Assembly (NCBI RefSeq): GCF_022267515.1
Contig: NZ_JAKFGB010000021.1
Coordinates: 124,001-188,000, forward strand
Direction: 5' to 3'
Source: Rubinisphaera margarita
GTDB taxonomy: Bacteria > Planctomycetota > Planctomycetia > Planctomycetales > Planctomycetaceae
Length of the DNA stretch: 64,000 nucleotides
Every line of letters begins with the position of its first letter. The first letter of the stretch is position 1. Both the position numbers and the translations under genes were made by a program. The notes below the pieces were generated by a model. It was not told the origin of the DNA. It saw nothing but the letters and a program-made list of their open reading frames with translations, and searched no databases. Shown piece by piece: positions 58,281-64,000 of this stretch.

Positions 58281-59294
58281 TCAGTCAATTCGACCCATCC
58301 GATAGAACGGAGCGATGCGATAGCGGATCACGGAATTCACGTTCGAGCGGGGGATTTGTGCAATGCCGGCTACAGCCGAACGCTCCTGATTGTTCAGGAC
58401 CGTTTCCGAGCTCGGGAAGACCAGCACCTGATTGGGCGAGATCGTTGTTTCCATATCAGGCAGACGGAACGCTTTGTTGAGAGGCTGATACCGGCTCGGC
58501 TCTCCGTTGATCAGAAGTTCGCCCGCGTCCACCTTAACCTTGTCGCCCGGCAGGGCGATGACCCGATCGACGTGTGGACCATCGATTCGGTAGATTCGGC
58601 CGGGTTGTGAAATGTCCAGCCGATTGGGGATGAACACGACTGTATCGCCTCGGTTGAGTGGAGTATCCGCAGTCACTTCTGTGGTGAGAAATGTTTCCCC
58701 TTCACGAAACGGAGGGATATCCATCGCCAGAACGATCGGATTGGTCCAATAGTAAACGACGTGGGTGAGAGGCAGGTAGACGCCAATTCCGATCAGGAAA
58801 ATACAGAGCAACGACGAGACGACCCGTTCTCGCGGATCGGCTTCGCGACTCCGGAACAGACTGGCGATGGAAGTGGCATGAACCGCAATCGCCATTCCGA
58901 AGAAGAGCCCCGTGGTCGGAGTTCCGAGGGTGAGAAATGAGATCAGGAGCAGCAGAAAGTAACTGAAGAGATAAGCCAGCCCCCACGTTGTCCAGCCGCA
59001 GTACAAATGAGGCCAGCCTGGAATCGGCATTCGGAGCAGGATTCCCAATTCCGTCACATGGATGGGAACCTGCGAACCGACGTCGATGCGATCATTGAAC
59101 CAGTCGCGGATCGGCCGAAAGGTTTCGCCGGCTCCTGAAAGGTTGGGCAGAAAGCTGCGGGCCCATTTCTGTCGCTTTGAAGCGCGCGGGGGGAGCACAT
59201 CGATCGCAACCTGTCCGCCGGCCAGCATCGAGCCGCAGCGTCCACATTGCGTCTGACCGGGCATGTTCTCAAATTGACAGGACGGACACTGCAT
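58281..59294 (-). CDS. Zinc-ribbon membrane protein with catalytically dead signal-peptidase-I-like domain
   Basis: A 337-residue membrane protein. A Cys4 zinc ribbon (C3, C6, C17, C20) is followed by four hydrophobic segments (about 82-120, 125-145, 157-180) and a C-terminal S26-type domain (about 187-335). Boxes C-E are recognisable: RGDTVVFIP, VDRVIALPGDKVKVD and the box-E-like ETVLNNQERSAVAGIAQIP. Ser of the usual SMxP motif is Ala190 (AMDIPP), and the general-base Lys before RVIALPGD is Asp243. Both catalytic residues are therefore lost, and it should bind but not cleave. It is 12 bp downstream of the DUF2997 gene in the Ycf46-Ycf35 operon. Confidence 0.8.
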   Translation of the reverse strand: MQCPSCQFENMPGQTQCGRCGSMLAGGQVAIDVLPPRASKRQKWARSFLPNLSGAGETFRPIRDWFNDRIDVGSQVPIHVTELGILLRMPIPGWPHLYCGWTTWGLAYLFSYFLLLLISFLTLGTPTTGLFFGMAIAVHATSIASLFRSREADPRERVVSSLLCIFLIGIGVYLPLTHVVYYWTNPIVLAMDIPPFREGETFLTTEVTADTPLNRGDTVVFIPNRLDISQPGRIYRIDGPHVDRVIALPGDKVKVDAGELLINGEPSRYQPLNKAFRLPDMETTISPNQVLVFPSSETVLNNQERSAVAGIAQIPRSNVNSVIRYRIAPFYRMGRID

Positions 59295-59306
59295 GGCGGA
59301 CGCCGC

Positions 59307-59516
59307 TTATTGATACTTCTGATGAATCCCCAGATGCTGGCTCTGGGACTGGTCCTGTTCGTAGTACTCGCTGGTCAACTCCCGTTGTTCCTCTTTTCCG
59401 ACGATCAGGGCGAGCATCTCCGCGGCATCGAGGCAACGGGCCCCTTTGATGCCGATCGTGCGAATCGTCACTTTGCCGTCTTTTGAAATCTGGATCTCAA
59501 GCTCTTCGTTGGCCAC
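59307..59516 (-). CDS. DUF2997 small protein
   Basis: A 69-residue DUF2997 protein. The family pattern is clear: an N-terminal strand pair LEIQISKDGKVTIRTIGIKG, the conserved Cys in GARCLDAAEM, and the C-terminal RELTSEYYEQ. DUF2997 genes nearly always accompany Ycf35 (DUF1257) and Ycf46 ATPases in cyanobacteria and other bacteria; the biochemical role is unknown. The GTG start at 59516 is supported by a GGGGAG about 11 nt upstream. The extra C-terminal tail (QSQSQHLGIHQKYQ) is unusual for the family. Confidence 0.88.
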   Translation of the reverse strand: MANEELEIQISKDGKVTIRTIGIKGARCLDAAEMLALIVGKEEQRELTSEYYEQDQSQSQHLGIHQKYQ

Positions 59517-59558
59517 CTTATTGTTCTCCCCGTCGAGACATGCGACGAATCGCGATCG

Positions 59559-60023
59559 TTACCAGTTCTTCACGCGGATGTGCACGGTCTGGTCGGTATC
59601 GACTTCCTCCGACACGATCGTCATGTTCTTGTTCTTCATTTCGGTCATCACACGGTGATACACATATTGCTGCGTGACGCGGCCCATCAGTTCCTCGCCG
59701 ATCTGGTGAAGTTCGGCTTTTGTGTAGCCTTCCCCTTCCATGCAGAGCGTGAGGGAGCCGCGGGCGTCCCGCTTGAATCGGGCCGTGACGCCGTCTCGAA
59801 CCACGGTCATCTCTTCACCGAGTTCGGTTCCGGCAGACAGGATCTCGCTGTCGTCGAGTTCGATCTCAGTCCTGGTCGCGTTCTTTGAACTGACACGCAC
59901 GTCGACTCCCGCGGCTGCTTCGGCCAGGGTGAATCCCATGCTGCCGACAGCGCCGGCGACTGCGGCGGAGATCACCGGCCAGTTGGCGATGATGATTGGC
60001 GTGACAACCATGACAGTGCTCAT
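59559..60023 (-). CDS. ycf35: Ycf35-like DUF1257 protein
   Basis: A 154-residue DUF1257 (Ycf35) protein. The C-terminal half carries the family signature QQYVYHRVMTEMKNKNM and DQTVHIRVKNW, with a beta-rich middle (RFKRDARGSLTLCMEGEGYT). The N-terminal 45 residues (VMVVTPIIIANWPVISAAV) are hydrophobic and Ala/Gly-rich. The usual N-terminal 'SHFS..KTKI' start is replaced, which is odd and could mean membrane association. TAAGGACG lies upstream of the ATG at 60023. It sits 35 bp after ycf46. Ycf35 is conserved in cyanobacteria and plastids but has no known activity. Confidence 0.88.
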   Translation of the reverse strand: MSTVMVVTPIIIANWPVISAAVAGAVGSMGFTLAEAAAGVDVRVSSKNATRTEIELDDSEILSAGTELGEEMTVVRDGVTARFKRDARGSLTLCMEGEGYTKAELHQIGEELMGRVTQQYVYHRVMTEMKNKNMTIVSEEVDTDQTVHIRVKNW

Positions 60024-60058
60024 TGGAACGTCCTTAACAGGCAGAAGTAACGGAGCGA

Positions 60059-61720
60059 CTATTCCATCTCGAGTTTGCGGCGCGGCTCGGCGGCTTGCTG
60101 GGCATCAGGTCGACTGGCCGGTCGGGCTCGTCCGCTCGCCCAGCTTCTCAGTCGCAGCAGATCCTCTTTCATGGTCCGCGAAAGGGGCACGGTTCCTTCA
60201 ATGGTCGCGAGCAGAGTTTGCGTTGTGAGTTCGTTCTTCTCACTAAACGCGTCAAACAGCGCCGAGATCACCGCTTCTTCGATTTCTGCCCCGCTGAATC
60301 CTTCACTCGCTGAGCCGAGCGCCGACAGATCGAACGACTTCGGATCGCGTCGGCGTTTGAGCAGATGAATCCGGAAGATGTCTTCGCGCTCGGCTCGGTT
60401 GGGAAGATCGACAAAGAAGATCTCGTCGAGTCGGCCTTTGCGAAGCAGTTCGGGCGGCAGATGGCTGATATCGTTGGCCGTGGCGATGACGAAGACCGGC
60501 GAGGTCTTCTCGGAAAGCCAGGTGAGCAGCGTGCCGAAGACTCGAGAGGACGTGCCCCCATCGCTCGCACCCCCGGATCCTGCACTGGAGAGGGCCTTGT
60601 CGATTTCATCAACCCAGAGAATGACTGGAGACACACTTTCGGCGGTCTGGATCGCCTGGCGAATGTTTTCTTCACTGGAGCCGACGAGACTGCTGAACAT
60701 GCGGCCGAGATCGAAGCGGAGCAGAGGCAGCCGCCACATCGCCGAGACCGCCTTGGCGCTCAAACTCTTTCCACAGCCCTGAACTCCGAGCAACAGGACA
60801 CCGCGGGGAGCGGACAGGCCAAAGCGAGCCGCCTTCTCAGTGAAGGCAATCGACCGCTTCCTGAACCAGTCTTTCAGATTCTCGAGCCCGGCTACATGGG
60901 CCATTTTCTCGTCGGTTTCGTAGTACTCGAGCAAGCCGCTCTTGCGGATGATTTGCTGCTTCTCGCTATAGACGATATCGATATCATCCGCGGTCAGGCT
61001 GCCGTCCATGACGATCGTCTTGGCGAAGACATTCTCGGCTTCGCGGAGTGTCAGGCCCCGGGCCGCATGCAGCAGGCGTTCGCGATCCGGTTGCGAGATC
61101 TCGATCTGAATCTGACTCGTCTCGCGGACATCGTCGATGATGCGATTGAGCAGGGCATCGAAGTCCTTCGGCTTTGGCAGATCGAAGTTGACGACCGTCA
61201 GTTCCTTCTGCAGACCGGGGGCGATCTGCAGGATTGGCGAGAGCAGGATGATCGTCTTGTAGGTGTCGCGGAGTCGATTGCCTGCATCGCGCAACCGGCG
61301 ATGAATCGAGATGTTACAGCGATCGTTCGATGTGAACGGGTGGAAGTCTTTGAAGAGATAGATGGAAGGATCCATCTGATCGATCACGGCATCGAGGGCG
61401 GCGACTGGATCGGCGGTGCGAGACGATTGCTTCGACCGCTGGATCTCCTGTTCGGCTGAGACGATGCCTTCGGTGATTGTCCAGGTGAAGAGTTTCTTAT
61501 TCCGTTTGTTGGCGATCTCTTCCAGCACGCTCTGGACCCGATCTTCCTCCCAGCTCGTGACGTAGATGATCGGATAACGGGCGCGGATCAATACCTCAAG
61601 CTCTTCGGCTGGAGAGAGTCGCCCGGGTTGACTCCGTCGCTTTCTCTCGACCGCGGCCGGTTTCGCCGGTCTCTGACCGTTGTGTTGTTCCGTCGCAGCT
61701 GTTTCTTGCGGTGAGCTCAT
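60059..61720 (-). CDS. ycf46: Ycf46-type AAA+ ATPase
   Basis: A 553-residue AAA+ ATPase of the Ycf46 family. An N-terminal ATPase-like domain lacking Walker motifs (about 38-250; YPIIYVTSWEEDRVQ, SIYLFKDFHPF, IILLSPILQIAPGLQKEL) precedes an active AAA module. Walker A is GVQGCGKS (312-319), Walker B is ILWVDEID (367-374), sensor 1 is VIATANDISHLPPELL, and the arginine finger is RKGRLDE. A small alpha-helical lid with SGAEIEEAVISALF follows. Ycf46 is linked to inorganic-carbon response in cyanobacteria, but its substrate is unknown. The start overlaps the upstream small ORF stop by 4 bp (ATGA). Probably the motor of this operon. Confidence 0.93.
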   Translation of the reverse strand: MSSPQETAATEQHNGQRPAKPAAVERKRRSQPGRLSPAEELEVLIRARYPIIYVTSWEEDRVQSVLEEIANKRNKKLFTWTITEGIVSAEQEIQRSKQSSRTADPVAALDAVIDQMDPSIYLFKDFHPFTSNDRCNISIHRRLRDAGNRLRDTYKTIILLSPILQIAPGLQKELTVVNFDLPKPKDFDALLNRIIDDVRETSQIQIEISQPDRERLLHAARGLTLREAENVFAKTIVMDGSLTADDIDIVYSEKQQIIRKSGLLEYYETDEKMAHVAGLENLKDWFRKRSIAFTEKAARFGLSAPRGVLLLGVQGCGKSLSAKAVSAMWRLPLLRFDLGRMFSSLVGSSEENIRQAIQTAESVSPVILWVDEIDKALSSAGSGGASDGGTSSRVFGTLLTWLSEKTSPVFVIATANDISHLPPELLRKGRLDEIFFVDLPNRAEREDIFRIHLLKRRRDPKSFDLSALGSASEGFSGAEIEEAVISALFDAFSEKNELTTQTLLATIEGTVPLSRTMKEDLLRLRSWASGRARPASRPDAQQAAEPRRKLEME

Positions 61721-61944
61721 ATTTCACGTACGGGAACGCCGGCTTCTGAAGAGTCGGTCGTTGAGAGAGGAGGATTGGCACTCGACTGGCTGGCATCGTG
61801 CGGCTCGTCGGGAGAAACGAGCCCTGAAGATTTCAGGACTTCCAGAACTTCCCGCGACGTGCCAAAAACAAGAATTCGACCATCGGGAGTGATGTGCAAT
61901 TCCGAGATCGCCGTCTCATCATCAGCCTTGAGATGCTTTTTCAT
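61717..61944 (-). CDS. Small hypothetical protein in the Ycf46 operon
   Basis: A 75-residue protein, not recognised. The first half, ISELHITPDGRILVFGTSRE with VLEVLKSSGLVSPD, looks like a beta-beta-alpha unit; the second half is Ser/Pro-rich and probably disordered. The ATG at 61944 is in frame after a TTG alternative at 61953; no strong ribosome site is seen. It ends in an ATGA overlap with ycf46 and starts 16 bp after the radical SAM gene, so position rather than homology supports it. It could be a Ycf46 accessory subunit. Confidence 0.65.
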   Translation of the reverse strand: MKKHLKADDETAISELHITPDGRILVFGTSREVLEVLKSSGLVSPDEPHDASQSSANPPLSTTDSSEAGVPVREI

Positions 61945-61960
61945 TATAAACAATCTTTGA

Positions 61961-62752
61961 TCAGTGTACCAAAGCTAAACCGGCGGAGAGAAGGTGATTC
62001 TTCGCCCGCGTGAACTCCGAACGTGTCACGAGGCGGTTGAGCGTTGCATCCCGTTGAGCACGCCACTTCGGGAGATAACCCGAAAGGAGATTGATGCGGG
62101 CTTCCGGAAGGTTCTCGCTCAGCCAGCGCGTAATCGGTTCGACGCAGCATTCAAAATGCCCCGGGAGCAGTAGATGGCGAATAATCAGATCCGTCGACTG
62201 CGAAGCGAGCAGCAGATTCCGGGTAACAATCTCGAAGTAGTTCGGCACCGAGGCAATCTGTTCGGCGCAGCTGTTGTTGCCGAACTTGAAGTCAGCGACA
62301 AACCACGAAACCCAGGGACGGAGAAGGGTAATCGTCTCCGGCGTCATGTAGAAATCAGACTTCCAGACAACGGGCGGCAACCGGTCGACGTTCTGCATGC
62401 AGTCGATGATTCCCGGGGCATGAATGGTGGGCTCGCCGCCGACCCATTGCAGTGTTCTGGCCCCCTGTTCGATGCCCCACTGGACGGCCTCGTTTAAGAA
62501 TGAGGGAGTGAGCACTGTTCCCCGCGACGGATCGAAGGCGTTCTCTTCGGCAATGCAGAAGGCACAGCGGAGGTCGCACCCTGATGTGTAGAAGAGGTGG
62601 CACGGAAGCAGCTCAGGTTCTTCGCCGTATTCGATGCGATGCCGAAATACCCGCACGTTGGCATCCGCTCTGCACGTTCCTCGTTCGCCGGCCTGACGAT
62701 TGACCAGACAGCGATGTTCACAGAGCGCGCAGGATTGGTAGAGATCCAACAT
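61961..62752 (-). CDS. Radical SAM protein, PflX-like
   Basis: A 263-residue radical SAM enzyme. The N-terminal Cys cluster CALCEHRCLVNRQAGERGTC is typical of the PflX (COG1313) branch of pyruvate-formate-lyase-activase-like proteins. The [4Fe-4S] site is CDLRCAFC (about 59-66), followed by the GGE-type motif WVGGEPTIHAPG. It probably generates a 5'-deoxyadenosyl radical; the substrate is unknown, and no glycyl-radical enzyme is nearby. First gene of the operon leading to ycf46, with only short gaps; a role in modifying a partner protein is an open possibility. Confidence 0.9.
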   Translation of the reverse strand: MLDLYQSCALCEHRCLVNRQAGERGTCRADANVRVFRHRIEYGEEPELLPCHLFYTSGCDLRCAFCIAEENAFDPSRGTVLTPSFLNEAVQWGIEQGARTLQWVGGEPTIHAPGIIDCMQNVDRLPPVVWKSDFYMTPETITLLRPWVSWFVADFKFGNNSCAEQIASVPNYFEIVTRNLLLASQSTDLIIRHLLLPGHFECCVEPITRWLSENLPEARINLLSGYLPKWRAQRDATLNRLVTRSEFTRAKNHLLSAGLALVH

Positions 62753-63133
62753 GATGGTTCACAGGCGAAGGCCGAATGTCTTCAGAAGGGAAACCCATCC
62801 AAGCGTAACGATCTGTTCCGGGGAATGATATCAGAATTTGAGTCGTTTCCGGTTTCCCAGGCGGTTTGACCCCATTCCGGAGTGTGCCTGCTTCTGATGC
62901 TTAAATATCCGTGTTGATCTTTGACCGGCCGGTTGAGTCAACGCGAGTGCGATTCGGATCGGCCTGCCCCTGAAAGTGTGATCCAAAGCAGTGTCGCTTC
63001 GGCGATGGACGACTACGCGTATCTACGTTCAGGTAACGGCTGGTAGCCATGCAACATGTGGCCCGACCGCATCTTCAAGGCGAATCCAGACGACAGGCCT
63101 TCCGGCGATGAGGTCGACCACTACGACTTGCGA

Positions 63134-63161
63134 ACACCGCTCTTTTTTCGGAGAGCGGTGT
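63134..63161. terminator. Inverted repeat, possible hairpin
   Basis: ACACCGCTCT (63134-63143) and AGAGCGGTGT (63152-63161) form a perfect 10-bp stem with an 8-nt loop containing a T run. The T run is in the loop rather than after the stem, so termination is doubtful. Confidence 0.35.
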
Positions 63162-63430
63162 GATCGCGATACCGCTGTCGATCACGAGTTCGCGAATGGA
63201 GCTGGCAGGCGCTCACGTGTTGCCAACCGAATTGAGGTTCGATGATGCCGAACTTGCCGGATGCGACGAATTCGCGATCGACCGGGGATGCGGTTTCGAA
63301 CGCGACGAACGAAAGGAGGGATTGGAGTGATCCGTTGCATTGCGGCAGTGCGTCGTGAGCGGAATCGAACTGGTTATGCAGCTCGATGATTAATGATGGT
63401 TTCCGTACGGACGACGTGCCGATTCTCTAA

Positions 63431-63458
63431 TTGACTCAGCTGTACCTGCGGATAGGAT
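63431..63458 (+). promoter_or_regulatory. Candidate promoter of the giant surface protein
   Basis: TTGACT (63431-63436) and TAGGAT (63453-63458) are separated by 16 nt and lie about 170 bp before the ATG at 63631. Confidence 0.4.
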
Positions 63459-63630
63459 GACCAGCGCCTCCTGCGAGTGGGGAGAACGCCCGAGAAGCCG
63501 ATGCCGGAAGGCGTCGAAGATCCGCTAAGAGCCCCCGGTCTGGAGCCTCGGTCGAACTTCCGAATGAAGATGGCTCGGTCTGCATTGCTCCCACGTCATT
63601 TCGTTGAACGTCTGCATCTACGGAACGGTC

Positions 63631-64000
63631 ATGCTCGTCAATAACTGGTTGAATGTTCTTCTGAAGCGAACGACGAGTCATTTCCCGCATAAGAGAACAT
63701 CTGCCGGCCACCAGTCGTCACGACGAAGACGCGATGCCCGATTGCAGTTCGCTGAGCCTCTCGAAGTGCGGGTGCTACTTTCTGGCGACGACGATCACGG
63801 GCATCATCACACGGCCGGCGTCGATGTGCTTGAAGGCTACTACACCTGGGAAGAGTTTCTGGAGTTGGAGTCGACGGAGTTCGCCGTCCCACCTGGAATG
63901 CCCCCCGCTGGCGAGTTTCAGGCTCAGCCCGACGGCGGACATGAACCCGATGTGCTTACGATCGTCCTCGACTTCAAAGACTCCGACGATCCGCAGTCTA
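63631..64000 (+). CDS. N-terminus of a giant LEPR-XLL-type surface protein (cut by window edge)
   Basis: The first 123 codons of a protein running off the right edge. After a basic, Arg/His/Lys-rich segment (about 10-35) comes LQFAEPLEVRVLLSGDDD, a match to the planctomycete LEPR-XLL-type N-terminal motif that begins many very long secreted or surface proteins with cadherin-like, calcium-binding or dockerin repeats. An acidic, low-complexity region follows (EEFLELESTEF, DGGHEPDVLTIVLDFKDSDD). The ATG at 63631 has CGGAACGG close upstream. The rest of the gene is outside the window, so size and domains are unknown. Confidence 0.75.
   Translation, partial: MLVNNWLNVLLKRTTSHFPHKRTSAGHQSSRRRRDARLQFAEPLEVRVLLSGDDDHGHHHTAGVDVLEGYYTWEEFLELESTEFAVPPGMPPAGEFQAQPDGGHEPDVLTIVLDFKDSDDPQS

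Larger units (their letters stand above)
62753..63630. other. Long gap without recognisable gene
   Basis: About 880 bp between the divergent radical SAM gene and the giant-protein gene. Short ORFs on both strands (for example 62991-63245 plus) lack motifs and ribosome sites, and some readings look like scrambled coding sequence. Decayed gene remnants are possible but cannot be named. The stretch includes a stem-loop at 63134-63161 and a candidate promoter at 63431-63458, listed separately. Confidence 0.5.

Noticed and set aside
60365..61459. 364-codon plus-strand ORF
   Set aside because: Antisense to ycf46.

Overview
The window reads as a chromosomal segment of a planctomycete (Planctomycetota, probably Planctomycetales). 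The call rests on gene families that are largely restricted to, or heavily expanded in, that phylum: DUF1501, DUF1552, DUF1549/DUF1553 and DUF1587-1595 secreted proteins, PVC-type CxxCH heme-binding propeller proteins, several formylglycine sulfatases, and the start of a giant surface protein with a LEPR-XLL-type N-terminus. No rRNA, tRNA, CRISPR array, insertion sequence or phage gene was recognised. Coding density is high. Many genes overlap by 1-8 bp, and many long ORFs antisense to real genes are codon-bias shadows.

Layout. 1-5.1 kb: a truncated flotillin-like floA, a small histidine kinase with eroded ATP-site motifs, a DACNV sensor-domain protein, an acyl-CoA desaturase and an 84-residue orphan. 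5.5-11.2 kb: a tripartite RND efflux operon (outer-membrane lipoprotein, adaptor, pump). 11.4-14.0 kb: a sulfatase with an unusual C-terminal extension. 14.3-17.0 kb: phosphoenolpyruvate carboxylase. 17.1-19.7 kb: methyltransferase, FAD oxidoreductase and a small membrane protein. 19.7-23.6 kb (minus): a tight four-gene type III polyketide synthase operon with two methyltransferases and a flavoprotein. 23.7-26.0 kb: a zinc-ribbon methyltransferase and an MFS transporter.

26.2-33.1 kb (minus): DUF1552, DUF1592-type cytochrome, sulfatase and a GH88/GH105-like hydrolase, which together look like a sulfated, uronic-acid-containing polysaccharide utilisation operon. 33.4-38.0 kb (minus): a MetOD1 protein and a seven-sensor hybrid histidine kinase. 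38.2-41.7 kb (minus): a very large PVC heme protein with a SGNH-like N-terminus, followed by a clear intrinsic terminator. 42.1-51.2 kb (plus): DUF1549/DUF1553 cytochrome, DUF1501, sulfatase and a PVC heme protein, a second secreted catabolic module. 51.3-56.0 kb (minus): three overlapping glycosyltransferases and a MATE transporter.

56.4-62.8 kb (minus): eight genes in one direction with overlaps or very short gaps: PflX-type radical SAM protein, a small orphan, Ycf46-type AAA+ ATPase, Ycf35 (DUF1257), DUF2997, a zinc-ribbon membrane protein with a signal-peptidase-I-like fold lacking both catalytic residues, a TPR protein and PilT. The Ycf46/Ycf35/DUF2997 trio is a known but functionally unexplained set best known from cyanobacteria and plastids; its linkage here to a pseudo-peptidase, TPR protein and PilT is the best candidate for an undescribed system. 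62.8-63.6 kb holds no recognisable gene, and the window ends inside the giant-protein gene.

All functional calls come from reading motifs by eye. No database search or structure prediction was run.
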